From Caprimulgus europaeus (taxonomy: Eukaryota; Chordata; Aves; Caprimulgiformes; Caprimulgidae), in contig OU015538.1 of assembly GCA_907165065.1 (NCBI GenBank), positions 16,011,165 to 16,075,164 of the forward strand: DNA of 64,000 nt, given 5' to 3'. The position numbers and the translations under genes were made by a program. Numbering within the stretch: position 1 is the first letter of the stretch; every line of letters begins with the position of its first letter. This document shows, piece by piece, positions 50,541 through 63,489 of the stretch. A model generated the notes under the pieces. The model saw only the letters and a program-made list of their open reading frames with translations, was not told the origin of the DNA and ran no database searches.

Positions 50541-50573
50541 TCATGGGGGAGGAAGAAATCACCTCCCCCATGA
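50541..50573. repeat. Perfect 12-bp inverted repeat, 9-nt loop
   Basis: The arms TCATGGGGGAGG (50541-50552) and CCTCCCCCATGA (50562-50573) are exact complements around aagaaatca. The stem is GC-rich and would be stable in RNA or single-stranded DNA. It lies at the edge of a 290-bp GC-richer stretch. Confidence 0.85.
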
Positions 50574-51104
50574 GACCCCTTGCGTGGGCTTCACTTCTCA
50601 GCAGAAAAGGTGCTCTGCCCCATCTCAGAAAAAGGCTCAGACTCAGGGAACTGCAGCTGCCTGAATGCTGGGACATGGAAGAGGCTTGATGTTGAGCCAA
50701 GCCTCAGAGGCAGAGGAAAGCCTCACCTCGCCCAAGAAGCCATGAGGGACTCGTGGAGAGCCCGTGCCTGTGGCACTGAGCAGGGCAGGGACAGTTGCTG
50801 GACTACCAACACAGCCTGGAGGACATCCTGAAAGATTTGGAATACGTTTGGTTTTTAGCCTTTCAGTTACTTTCTCTCTGTCACAAAAATCTATGTTTTC
50901 TCCCTGTAAAGAGTTGCTTTATTATTCTGTGTTATAATGAAACAGAGCTGAAGAAATTACAAGTCTTTGGTCTCTTTTTGGCATATTCATTTTACAAAAG
51001 GACATTCAAGTGATCATTTGAAGGATGTGAGGTCTAATCACATTCCCCTTCTCCTCAAGTTTCACCACACTTTGAGGGTATTTTAGAAGGCAGAAAGTGT
51101 CTCT

Positions 51105-51240
51105 TAATGTGCTGTGTGATTTTGGGTGCAGCATTTCAACAGCTATTGTCAGTTTTCTTAAAGAGAGAAAAAAGATGCTACTAAATACTGATTTTCTCAG
51201 CTCCCTGAGGCTCTGTTATGAAGTATTTAGTAAGTGTCAG
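51105..51240 (+). mobile_element. MIR (CORE-SINE) relic
   Basis: The sequence gctgtgtgattttgggtgca, then a tcagttttctta segment, and an end resembling atttagtaagtgtcagtg follow the order of the ancient MIR SINE (gctgtgtgaccttgggcaag, cctcagttttctc, catagtaagtgctca). The middle is diverged. MIR is old and rare in birds, so a conserved copy could be worth a look. Confidence 0.5.
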
Positions 51241-54200
51241 TGATCTCATTTGTGACATTCTTATTTCTAAGTTAGTACTGATAATCCTACATGGTGTTAA
51301 AAGGGGTCCTGACATACCAAAGGCTCTGTCTTCTAGACAAAATATAAAAACTAGACCCTTCTGCTCTCAGGAATTGCAAGCTTCTACACAACTCAGTTAT
51401 TAGGGTTGGTGTCCTGGCCAAATTCCAGCCTGAGCACTCTCATCCTTTCTCCTCACTCCTTCCTGAGTCTTCCTTCTTCTACCCAAGGGAAGATCAGGCA
51501 GTAAAACCCCAGCTCACAACAAGCACACCCTGTCAGAAAAATGTGCATCACAGCACTGGGCTCAGAAAGCCCCTTGGTATTTATACCATGCTGAATCCAG
51601 GAAAATAAGAAGTGTGATCTACACATCATTAAACCCTATTTGGAAGCTTTATAGGACTAAAAATACCATATATGTCGTACAATGAAGTATAAATACACAA
51701 CTCCACTGAATATACTATTCAAAAATATGTATCACCGATTTCAAGTGCATCTGTATATGCAACAACCATGGTTTTGCAGGCTGGCTAGACTTGTGTGCAT
51801 GTAAATAAATACTTTTTATGTATTTGTTAACATTCATAAAGCAAATAAATGAATGGCTTATTAGCAATTAAAAATGACAGTACTGTTCAAAAAGTTATAT
51901 TTAATATTTTAACATCAAAAAAGAGCTCAAAAATACCTACTACACAATAAAAGAAATGTTAAAAATTATTGTCAGAAACAAAAAAATAAACTGACAAAGC
52001 ATTTGAAATCATGCAGTTCAAAGAGATAATTTTTTAGGTCCTAGCACTTTTTGGCTTTAATATTAATTACTGAATCAACATAAATTTAAAAATAGCACTA
52101 GTGGTAGCCTAGTGACCTGTAGCAAAGAACTGTGAGGAGAACCCTATTGCTCTTTTTTTAACAACACTCAGCAAAACTACCCAAGGGGTAACACCAACCA
52201 ACCAAAAACCACATGCTGGGAATGATCATGAGCACCTGAAATCTCCAGTGATTTATGTGCTCAGGTACATTTTAATCTGGACCATACTCCAAAGAAACAA
52301 ACAAAAATCCCTAACAAACCTCCAGACTAATCTGCCTTCCCCAAATCTTTGTATGTTGGGAGGTGGAGGGAAGGCGAGTAGAGCACAACTCCTACATAGA
52401 CTGGATGTACTCCATCAAAACCCCAGGTGAGAAACATCTTCCTGCAGCAAATCACCAGAAACCTCACAGCATAGCCAGGTGAATCACAAATGAATACATT
52501 TAAGCCCATCTTGTTGCCTTTCTGAGCTCTCTGAAGCCAAGAGGCTGAAACTGTGTGCAGTCAGCAACTGGGAAAAGGAGTCCCCATGTAACAGCAGCCT
52601 CAGATGTGGAAGGTGACAGCAATGTGACAATATACACCAACATACTCATTTAGCTGGCATGAGGCTTAGTGCAAACCTCTGATAAATGTGTAATGGTTGA
52701 TGAAAGGTCTTTGCATGCACCCTGGTAACAGATTTGCTTTCATCCAGCATAACTATGTGGTTGCTAAAAGCAATGCCAAACTGCTCAGCCCCCCAGCTGT
52801 CCTGAGCCAGCAGAGCACTCTCGTTTAAGGTGGGAACTTGGATTAGACAACTGAACTAGCTGAAAACAACTCTCCTCTTTCTTTTGTTGGGTCAGTGTTT
52901 AGCCCGATCAGTTGACTGAGGTCAGCTCATCCCACGGATATAGAGATGTTAGTGGCAGGACAAGGGAAGTGGCAGGAGTGAGGGTGTATGGACAACACCA
53001 GCCCCTGGGGAAGCAGCTCAGGCTTCTGCCACTGACTGCAGGCTCAGAGAGACCTGAAACAGAGTTGTTTGCTGAATTCACACAGCAAGTCACTTCCTAT
53101 GTGACTTGTGCTTTTCTGCAAGCTCTTCAGGATTTGCTTTAGTTGTCTCTCAATGCCACCTCAGTAACTGGTCAAAAAGAAGCCAGCTTCTGATCGCCCA
53201 CTGGCACACCTGTGTGTGTGTCTGACTGATACAGCTTTGCCAAGGAGAGCTCAGTCTTAATTTGTGGGACTGAGGAGTATCCTTTTTACTGCAGAATTCT
53301 TTTATTCTTCATTGAGAGTATGAGGAGTTAGTATTTTTGTACAATTGCATCGTATCCTAACTTTATTGCCCTACATCTCAAAGTCATTAAATTCTTTTCA
53401 TATAAGACTAAACATCCTCTTTATTGACTGTGCCACCTAAACTTGTGTAAATGGCAAATCTCATTACCAAACACTTGATTTTTTTCACAAAATTCCCTAG
53501 GGAAAATGCTAAATCTGATCAGGCCTAAATCTGAGCAAGTTGAATTTCAGATGCAACTTCCCCCATTGTTTTTGATCTGAAACTTGAGACTAAACCAAAG
53601 GTAATTTATTCAAATAACCTATGCAACACAGCGTATACCTAGGGCACCAAGATTTAAGGCAGGAAATGGCAAACACATGGCTTTGCTCCATGTACTAATT
53701 TGCAGTTGCTGCTGTGGGGTTTTCCCCCCCATGATAAATAAGTTTAGGCTCCAACGAGTTGATAGACCTTTCCTCATATTTAGAGCATTCATCTAGAGAC
53801 TGACTATAGAGATTTGTCTATCAATTGTTCACACTTGGTGCTGCCCTAAACTGATCACCCCTTTAATTAACCATGTTAAACTAGCTCCCTGAAGCTTATG
53901 ATGCTTCTGTCACTTGCCTGTGGGTTTCCTCTTCACTACAAGCCCGAGTGCTTCCATTAAGTTTACAGTGAGAAGAAACCAATAGAGGAAATGATGAAGG
54001 ATATCCCTGGGCTCCATTTGAAAGACTGTTAAGAAAGGCTTCACAGCAAAAGAGAATTTAATAAAATAGTACTATTTTTTTTTCTTTGGTGCCTAGGGAA
54101 AATAAAACAGAAAGAATATATTTAGTTTTGCTTATTTAAAATATCTTCTGCAATAGAAAAACAAAAATTACCAAGCAATGGCACACCACTGCAGAGGACA

Positions 54201-54917
54201 GAGTATATTCACCAGTTGTAATATTTCAGTCCCCTGACCTGGTGTATCCATGGTTTCATCTTTGAAAATGTGAATATTAACATCACTCTTATGGGAAGAA
54301 GCTGGAAACAAAGAAAGGTTTACTTGAACTGCAGACAGATGGACTATATCCTTATAGAATCTTCTGAAAATTCTCATCTATACATTAAGAATGCAGAGGC
54401 CACCTTAGAGATCTACAAAATTTTGTCAGGTCAGTATTTGTGGCATCACCATTATCTCCTTTAATGAGTATTGTAAATGATGAAGTGTCAAACAATTAAC
54501 ACATTTCTCCTAGTCTTGCACTTCAGATAACACATATTTCCCAAGTGGGAAAGAATTTATTTGGCTTACTTTCAATTTGAGCAACAAGGGTACAAACCTA
54601 GCCTCAAGAGCAGCAAGTCTGGTATATCATTACCACTTTCTGCAGGTACACATTTAAAAGTTGGGAAGGCTTCTGCCTAAGCTCACAAAATTAATAATGA
54701 TGAAACAAATGTGACTGTTGGCAAATATGGATTTTGCAAAGCGAGTTAACTATTTTAACACCTTGAAAAAGTAATGGTGATGATATGAAAATACTCTTCC
54801 TCTTTGCCTTTCTATGGACAAAGACAGAAATCACAAACCTTGTTAGCTCTAAGTGAATTTATATCATTTTCAGTGGTTAATGTTCTATGCAGCTATCATC
54901 TTTTTTGGCCTTTTTTT

Positions 54918-54947
54918 AAAAACAAACAAACCAACCAACCAACAACC
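54918..54947 (+). repeat. (CAAA)/(CCAA)n microsatellite
   Basis: A short run that changes from CAAA to CCAA units, preceded by a T-run. Confidence 0.9.
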
Positions 54948-57900
54948 AGATATGATACAGCATAAGCAGTATGTTGGGCATTTAGAGCTGGAACAGATAG
55001 ATAGAAGGAACGACCCCTGAAAATTCAGTGGAACCAGTTTACTGGAGCCATATTCCCATTCTGTGTGTACAACTCCTATGGATGAATCAGAAAGCAACTC
55101 AGGTCCCTCAAATAAAGTCTTCTTTTGCACAACAAACACAACTTGAAGCAAATTGCAACATCCTTGTTTCTCTCATTGAAAAAAGAGTTTGGCCTGCCAG
55201 CAAATGCAAACTCCAATGCAACGTGCCAGGTCTGAACAGCTGTATGTATCCCACTTTTCCTGAGGCTCCATCACATGCCACATGCCAGTCACCATAATTA
55301 GCAAGAGTTAGAAGGAAAACTTGCAGCACACTTCGGAAATGTACAGCATTATACATAAATAAAAGATTACTGCTCCCCAGTGCTCATGTCTCTTCTAATG
55401 CCTGTTTTTTCTCCCCACAGACCAATAGCAATGTTGAATTCTGATGAAGCAAAGTGTGGTTCAACCTCAGGCAGTTTGTGAGGCAGAGAGCAATTAATTG
55501 GTGTTAAAGCAACACATACTTTTCTGTCAGGGAAGTGGCCAACTAAAGAGTTAAGTTTGGCATTACCAACAAACTTTAACCACAAATTTAAAAGCTTGCT
55601 TTATATATCTTTCCTCAGTGTGAAGTAACTTCTGCCCAATTCATCTAAACATTTGAAACGGTTTTAACTCTAACCTGCCCCTACAGTCTGTGGAAGCTGA
55701 AGGACAAATAATGTGCCTAGGATTAAACACATGCTTAAATGTTTGCTAACTAGAGCTTGAATGAGTTACAGATGGAGTGATAAGTCTTGATAGGAGAAAA
55801 TACAGCAAACTTTTCATCCATGGCACTCCAGACTACAGAACGGAACGGGAGCCGTTGCATTGTGCCCCCTATAAGTAGTAATGAACTGCAACACAATTAC
55901 TAATTTATCATTTGTTTCCTGGAAATACGGACAGACCCAGAAACAGTACGTGATAAAGAGGAAATACAGATCCAAAATTCTGCCCTTCCCTCCCATCTTG
56001 GACCCACTACTCACAGAAGGATTCTTCTGTTTTTCCTTTGAAAAATCACTATTAGATTTGTGTTTCCTTATGCAGGGGGCAGGGATGGACACACCTGGCA
56101 AAGAATGAAGCATGTTCAACATTTTTCTGGTTTTATTTTCAAAAGATGCATGGTTGACAGAACATATGAGACACAGCAAGATGGACAGTTTGCCTAGATC
56201 TTTCAAGTTTACAACTGTCAAAATTGTTAAACTATGCTATTTTTAGCAAAATTACAATTTGGAACTGGCATGTTGATTCCACACAGTTGGAGCCTGCTTC
56301 AATGCCAGCGAACATACTTTGATTTATTGCTCTTTTATTCAGGTCAGGAACCATAACCTCAGGAGCAGTCAATTCATTGGTCTTAGTGCTCCACACAAGA
56401 GGTGAACGTGGCCTTCAGAATTAAAACCATTTATGCTACGAAGGAGAGGACAATCTTCCAAGTGCTGAAATGAGTTTTATTTAATTAGTTGTAACCAAAT
56501 TTGACTGCAATCTACTGAAAGAGACAACAGGGTAGGAAAATAGAACTGTTCAACATGTTAAAGGGAAATCAAATCTGGAAACCAAGAATAAGCTTGAGTA
56601 AAAAAAAAAAAAACCAAAAAAACAAACTCAAAGAGAAACATTAAAGAAAAAAATTAAAAGCTGAGAGATGATTAATTTTAAGCATAAATCATTCCTTAGA
56701 TAAACAAGGACTGGCAGAATTTTAAGATGGTGCCAGTGGAAACATCCTAAATACCTTGAAATTAAAAGAGAAAACAGTAAGCTTCTGACAACAGTTCATT
56801 TCTCTCATCCATACAATCTCAGTTCAAATGTTACTTGTGCACTCTCTACGCTTTGATCAATAATGTACCAGTACCTGAAGTACAAGCAGCATCATCTGTA
56901 CTCAAGGAAAAGAAAAAAAAAAAAGATTAAAAAAAAACCAAAACCACCCTGTAGAGTTCAGGGAGGAAGTAAGTAGTCCACTGCAGAACAGAAATGGTTC
57001 TCTAAATGCCCATTCTCAAAATTACAGAAAGGAAGTTGGCAGTTACACAAGGAAAATTAGGAACATAAGCATCCATTGCTCCCAGCAAAACCAACACAGT
57101 TCATTCAAGGCTTCCTGATGACCTAAGTAATAACAGGAGGCATTTACTGCAGTCTGCTGAGTAAAAGAATTGTCATGATTAGTGCTGCTAGGAGAGAATG
57201 AAAAGAAACTTGGTCTTTGTGGTGACCTGACAATTCACTAACAGTTCCTCTCAGACTGATGGTGGCTAAGTTTGAAAAGCCTAATGTTATGACAGGTGTC
57301 AAAGAGAAACAGATAAAAAAAGGCAATCTTAAAACAAATTCCATGAAAATATAATAAACCTTTAAACCTGGCACCATTCCTTTAAAGTGAAAACAATTAA
57401 GCAGCGTTTTAAGCAAAGTAGCCAAGGGGAATGACAGAAATCAAACATTTTTATTTCCAGATTAAGTAACATTAAGAGAAGAAAAACACAAAACAAAGAA
57501 TAAAAAGGATTGGTTCTGCATTGCTCAACCATAAGGGACAGAAACCAGTGTTGGCTTAACATTTTTCATTAACTACAGCAAAAGCAAAATGCACATATCA
57601 GTGTTACTCATCCTTTTCTTGCCTGAGGCACTGATTAAGTTCCCCAAACTTCCTTTGCTCTACAGCTTTTAATGCACCACCACATTTTTCTGCTATCATT
57701 GAACATGTCAGAGAAATATCTCTGCCGCACGCTAAATCTAGGTTAAGAATCATGGAGACAAAGAATCCTTTTTTCTTACTTGGGATATTAAAATGGCCAT
57801 GGTAAGGGATTTTTTCTAGTCAACTACATACATATCTGTGAAATAACAGTCTTGGTTTTGTTTCAGTCACAAGTACTCAGGTGACTCAAACTAATTATTA

Positions 57901-59220
57901 TTTGATTGATAAGAGCCACTGGAAAATTTCTCATGCGTAAGAAACTATCCTGATATCAATCTGATACAAGTCGCACGGCCTCCTCCCATATAAACTCCTT
58001 TCAGTTTCTGGTGTATACCATATGCACTTATGGGACCACAGCAGAGGGAAACCTGGTCTACGGGATTTTAAAGAAGCACATAAGAAAGAGTAGTTCCTTA
58101 ATTTTTCATCTCACTGCACCTTCAAACTGTAAAATGTTTCCTCGACAGAATTCCCTTTCCTTTATAAAAGGCCATAACACTTCCAATCCATAACAACTGC
58201 TGTTCAGGGTCCAGGCAGGACAAGGAGAATATGAGTAATTGCATGCCTTATAGTGTACACAGAAATAATATAGAGATAATACAGGTGTAATAAATGAACA
58301 AAAGTTGTTAAACTTTACTTCACAGGTACGATTTCGGCTGTGCAATGCACAATTACGATTCTGTCTACTGCAGCTCTCTCCAGCCTCATGAATTTTTGGG
58401 AAGTGGGATAATATTTCAATATCAATAAAACAAGACTAGTTGTTAAACTGATAAAGGAAACATCTTTGGCCACTAGCAAGTGCAATTTTCCCTGCTGCAT
58501 GAAGGAATTTTTATCAGTTTCACAATGATGTTATGTGCCTTTGACTCACGTACATGCTTCCTTCACAAAGATACATGCTCCCTGTAAGAGGAACAAAATG
58601 CATCTAAAGCTTTCTGATCCTCCTCCACAGGATATCACTGAACAGCTGCAAAATTGGGATTTCTCGTGTCCACATACAGATGATCATGTTAGAGGAAAGA
58701 AAGCACATGCACTTCTTCTGTCCTCCACTGTGTACTCCGGGAGGTTGCCTGTGGTACTCTGACAGCCACAGCTCTACCAGCCTAGGATGGTGTTTGGTGA
58801 ATGATTCATGCTTGATGGTGAAACTGATGGTAAAAATGGGAGTGACTAACTTATTCAGGCACCATTGAAATCTCATTTATGCACTGAGTTCAGCATGAAG
58901 CATATGTACACTGTGTACACTGTCAAGCTTAGTGCCACTCGGATAATGTCTTAGGATAGAGGTTCACGGACATGTGGTGTTGTCACATCTACCAGAGTTT
59001 TTTGTTCCAGTGAAGCTCCTACACTGTGCCCATCCCCAAAAAATCAAAGGATAAAGGATGATGGTGCTTATGATTACTAAAAAGGAATACAGATATTTCA
59101 TCATTATTCAGGAATGTCACAGTGAATTTTCTACTGTTAAATATATCATCCTCAAAAGAATAGCCTGAGGTTGAGGCAACCAATTAGCATTTGAGTGTGT
59201 GCCTCAGCAATTCAAGTATA

Positions 59221-59269
59221 GTCCAAGTTAACACGTGGTCCAAGTAACGCATGGTCCAATATAACTGTT
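59221..59269 (+). repeat. Short tandem repeat, three 16-17 bp units
   Basis: Three imperfect copies start gtccaagttaacacgtg (59221), gtccaagtaacgcatg (59238) and gtccaatataactgtt (59254). The first contains a CACGTG E-box (59232-59237). The third copy is the most diverged. Confidence 0.75.
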
Positions 59270-61479
59270 TTGACATCTAGGCAAAAAACTCCAGAATTAA
59301 GTATTTGCATGGCATTACTGATGTCAGGTCCCCACCTGGCCTCCTGGAGGCTGAAAAGTATTATACTGTTTTCTTTTTCTCCCTTACTATACTTTTCTAC
59401 ACATCTTTGCATTGCCAAAATCTGCCTGGAAACAGAATACAGGGAACCAATGTAACAGGGAAAGTCAACATTTCAGAACAATTCAGAAGTCAAAAATATG
59501 AATAATAGGATTTTTCAGGAGGTCAGCTTCAGAAGACCTGCAACAAACTTCTAAATACTAGGAGGTTCAGGCTGGCTTAGAACAGTGAGTCAAAACAAAA
59601 TACCAAAACTTTTGTTGTGCCATATATCACAATTACTGTTAACATACTGCATTTGATTTAATTCCAGTTTCACATTTCCACTGACAGTCTCCATAAAATC
59701 AGTGAAAATTCAGTTACTGGATTTCTCATGCCAATCTCCCAAGTGTGAGGAAACTTAGAATAAGTCTAGAAAAAGATAATTTAATATTGCCAAGTAAAAC
59801 ATCTCATGCAGAAGCTAGTAAATAAAACAGTTTCTCCTATCTAATTCTAATGCCCCATATAATTGTGTGAAATCTTTCCTTGGCAGGGAACCTGGAAGAA
59901 ACAGGGGGTTGTTTTCTGCCTTCCTTGCTCTGTCTCCTTCCTTCAGCAGTTTCTCAATTCTGCATGGGCCCAGAAACACCAAAAATTACTCAACACTCTT
60001 ACCTGACAAAAGTCATCTCTATCTTCTACAGAAAGAAATTAAAAACCAGTTATATTTTCTTTAAATCACTTAAAGAATTATCTAGCTTGAACTATTACAC
60101 TTCACAAAAATATTTTCAGTTATCTTCTGTCAGTAGAAACAGATCCTTCTTAGTATTGCTAAGAATTTTGTGACAACATGTTAGCAGTTGGAAACTGCTG
60201 ACAAGGGCAAGGAAGCCAGTAGTGCAGTCTATCACAAAATGTAATGCGACATCAGCATGGTGTGAGGGTGGAAACAGCAAATATAGTCTTTAGCAAATGT
60301 CCCCATTTGTAATATCTGCAAAATGGATGTAATTGTGTTCCAGAGAAGTGAATTTGCTGTGGACTAAGCATGAAGCAAGCCTACTAGGCTGGTGAGAAGA
60401 ATGGGGATTCTATCTGGGCCTGATTTGTTTAGCTTTCCAAAATTAAAGCTGCAAACTATTCTGATTGCTATCCATAAATACATCCAGAGAACATATATTC
60501 AAGCTGAAAAATAACACTTACAGAAGCTTAAGTGTACATAAAGCAGCTATGATTAAGTTGTAGCTGAAAAGTCACATGAAGGATTACTGCCTGTGGTATA
60601 ATGGGATTCTAAAACTCCTCCCATTAACAAGTGAACAAAATTTTTGACTTGTTTAAGGAGGGAACTTGATCATTTTATGTCATGAATTGTACAATCCAGA
60701 AGTCTGGATTATATCACTTTAGAGTGACTTTGTGATGGCATCTGCTATCTGTTCCAAGACACATCTGCCTGTGCAGGTCTACCATGAATTCCACCTCAGG
60801 CTGGAAATTCAAAACTGCTATAAAAAAAAAAAAAAGTCCTTTTCAGACTCAAGTCTTGCAAGATTTCCAAAGTTATTCTCCCTTCATTTCCAGAAGCCTC
60901 CTTTCCATCTTGATTTACTTTTAACTAGCTTTAACATCACAGTCACAGACAGTCCATGTGTCTACACCACACTGGCAGACATTATATTCTCAATATTTTA
61001 TTACAGCTATTAAAAGCCATCACAGGATTGGTTTGTTTCTAAGTTTCCATCATTTCCTATTTTAATTATGAATTGTTTAGCTGAACAAAGCCATATTAAA
61101 TGAAAAGCACAGTGCAGAAGTAGAGGAAGAACTCTACAATCACAGTTGACAGCTTAGCTATTTATGCTGTAAATGCATCATAAATAATTTCTGAGGTCTT
61201 CATACATTTCTGTACTTGGTCTGTAGCAGGCTCATAAATAGATTGATAGACCGTTATTAACCATTGATATCAAAACCTTCAAGTAAAGCAGCACCACAGC
61301 CTTCTCTCAAAAGTGCAATGCTAGTTATAATTCCCACAGACCTGGTCTTCACAAGCAGTTTCAAAATAAGAAATATCAGATTGATTTTTCTCACTAAGGA
61401 TCTCAAACATGAGAAGAATCAAATTTCCAGAGACCCTCAACACAGCCAAAAGCACACACAATTTCACCTTTCCAAGGAC

Positions 61480-61870
61480 TCTCTCCTGTTGCTGTTCCAA
61501 CTAGCTTCTATTTACTTATCTTTTCCACTCAGTTGCTGACCTTATGTCCATTCCCTCCTTGCTGCCTTCTGCACTACTTTTCCTTGTTACCAAGTTTTGC
61601 TAATGGGTCCTCTTTTGTTTTTGTTGAGCTGACCCCTAGCCCTTAGAAATCCTTTAGCTCTCCCTCCAGGTCCTCACTTCTTATTCTAATAACACCTTGC
61701 TTTCCCTCTCCTCCAACCTACACCTGCATCTGTTCTTCTTCCTATTTGTTGCCAGGCTCCTTTTCCATCAGACCCTGCCCCTGTGCCTCCTGATCTCAAC
61801 CCTTTTGGTCTGCTAATTGCACTCCCACCTACAGAATAATAACACAGCTTCTTCCTCCTCTAGCACTCAG
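61480..61870 (+). other. Pyrimidine-rich block
   Basis: About 390 bp in which the plus strand is strongly C/T-rich and relatively GC-richer than its flanks. There is no clear repeat unit, open frame or LTR end. It could be the remnant of an old LTR or simply a skewed segment. Confidence 0.5.
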
Positions 61871-62785
61871 GTTATACAGGGGTTTTGGTTTCCTTCTGAT
61901 GATCAGCAACTTCTAACAACCTGAACAACTAAGTACATGAAACTCCTCCTTGGCTGCTTCAAGTCTGCAATGGAACATACTTCATTCCTCTGCAGAGATG
62001 GTATATATGAGATATATTAACCCACATGACAAAGGTACAACACTGTCCTTCAAAAGTTACTTTCTGCTTAGAATAGTTTTTCTAGAAATTTTTTTCTGCT
62101 TTTCCAACAGAAAAAAAAGAGTAAGAAGAAAAATAAAGGAACAATAAAGATTTGTTAAGAACATTGGAATTTACAAACTTAGGTATTTCTACAAAAATAG
62201 TGTAATTTACTAACGTAAAACAATGTAGAAGGCTTAAAAGTGGAAGAAAAATCAATTAAGAGTTATTAAATACAAACATACCACCTGGCAATCAAAAAAT
62301 AATAAAAAAATCAGATACACAGAGGGCAAGTTCTTCTCTAGGTATCTGTTATTTGGCAGACCTTTGGACTGACCCTTTATGGTTGTTCTTACACAGCTCT
62401 GTTACTTCATCCACCTTGCACCTTCCCCTCCCACAAGCCAGCCTGCAGTCTCGAATATTCCCAAACACTCCTAGAGCAGGGATCTGCAAACCAGCTACAT
62501 CAGATGACTTAGATTCCTTAATCTCTGTCTCAATTTTTTTTTTTTTTATTACCCTTGACAGACAGCCTAGGCTAAAGAGGTGTCTGGTCAGCTCCACAAG
62601 AGAGGAACTACAAACACTGAACACAAAAGGGAAAAACCAGTTGTTTAATTCTTAAAATATTCACTACTTTCCAAGCCAGGCTTTTATTTAGCTGCTCAGA
62701 AATGATAATTTAAGTCTGCTGCTGAATCCCCACTGCCCCCCTCTGTACATAACACGCCTCACTGTACTGCTTAGCAGCACACACT

Positions 62786-62877
62786 CGTGTATTGTTCGAT
62801 TGGGCTGGGAGCCCGAGCACAGGCTCTCTCGGCAGAGAAGTGATGATAGCTTCACGCAGCGTGAGATTTCTCAGCCG
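62786..62877. promoter_or_regulatory. Small CpG cluster
   Basis: Seven CpG dinucleotides occur in about 92 bp (62786, 62797, 62814, 62830, 62855, 62860, 62876), against a background where CpG is rare. It is too small for a CpG island. It may be an unmethylated regulatory element. Confidence 0.25.
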
Positions 62878-63445
62878 TGTCCCCTCTGGACAGACTGAGA
62901 AAACTGAAGTATGTTCACCTCATATCCTAGAGTTAAAGCAGGGGAGACTATCAACAGATTCAGCAATACAGTTCTCCTTAGCAAAAACACTGCTGAGGAT
63001 GCAGATTCCATAAGGCAACTTCATGAACCTTTCAGTCATACCTCTTCAGTACTATCTGATACAGTCTTTGAAAGGTGAAGCATGCAAAAGAGATGAACCT
63101 TGGCATACACAGTACCCAGTTTTGTTCTGGCCCCTAAGGAGTTTAAGTAATTATAAAATATTCAGCTTCTATCTGGCAAAAGTCATGCAAGATGAAACAA
63201 CCAGTATTTGCACACACTTAAGGTTTTCAAAGTGCTTTACAAACACTAACCAACGGCTGTATTGCAAGTGAAATTGTACATGAACCCCAAATAAGGAGAT
63301 CAATAAACAGGAAAAATGAGTCCTGCTTTGAACATTTTATTTAAAAGTTACAAGGGGTGGAAAGGGCTGGCAAGCAAAGGAACAGTGGAGGAGATAACAA
63401 AGGTGATCTAGTCTGATGTAGTGATGGACCTAACTGGAGTTAACT

Positions 63446-63489
63446 AGAGGGGAGGGGGGAAAAAAAAAAAGAAAAAAAGAAAAAAAAGG
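63446..63489 (+). repeat. 44-bp uninterrupted purine run
   Basis: The run goes from AGAGGGGAGGGGGG into a long A tract broken by single G. Such tracts can form triplex DNA and are prone to slippage. Confidence 0.9.

Larger units (their letters stand above)
47007..51104. other. Unique AT-rich non-coding sequence
   Basis: No gene is recognised. The longest open frame in the window (137 codons, minus, 49786-50199) begins at TTG. Just inside it a strong acceptor-like site (ttctgttttttccag) ends at 50173, but no matching donor or known domain follows. A C/T tract lies at about 49847-49880. A GC-richer stretch lies at 50540-50830 with a hairpin at its start. Confidence 0.6.
51241..61479. other. 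Unique AT-rich non-coding sequence
   Basis: No gene is recognised. The 135-codon minus-strand frame at 55814-56221 starts at TTG and has no known domain. Low-complexity pieces are a CAAA/CCAA run at 54918-54947 and poly-A runs at about 56599-56612, 56914-56925 and 60821-60835. The 16-bp tandem repeat at 59221-59269 and a two-copy 9-bp repeat (TGTACACTG) at 58905-58922 also lie here. Confidence 0.6.

Noticed and set aside
55814-56221. 135-codon minus-strand frame
   Set aside because: It starts at TTG and has no domain, splice geometry or recognisable similarity.
58905-58922. Two tandem copies of TGTACACTG
   Set aside because: Two copies of a 9-mer are too little to call a repeat locus.
63395-63425. 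Possible extra CR1 scrap (gtgatctagtctgatgta)
   Set aside because: Only about 15 bases resemble CR1 and the flanks do not.
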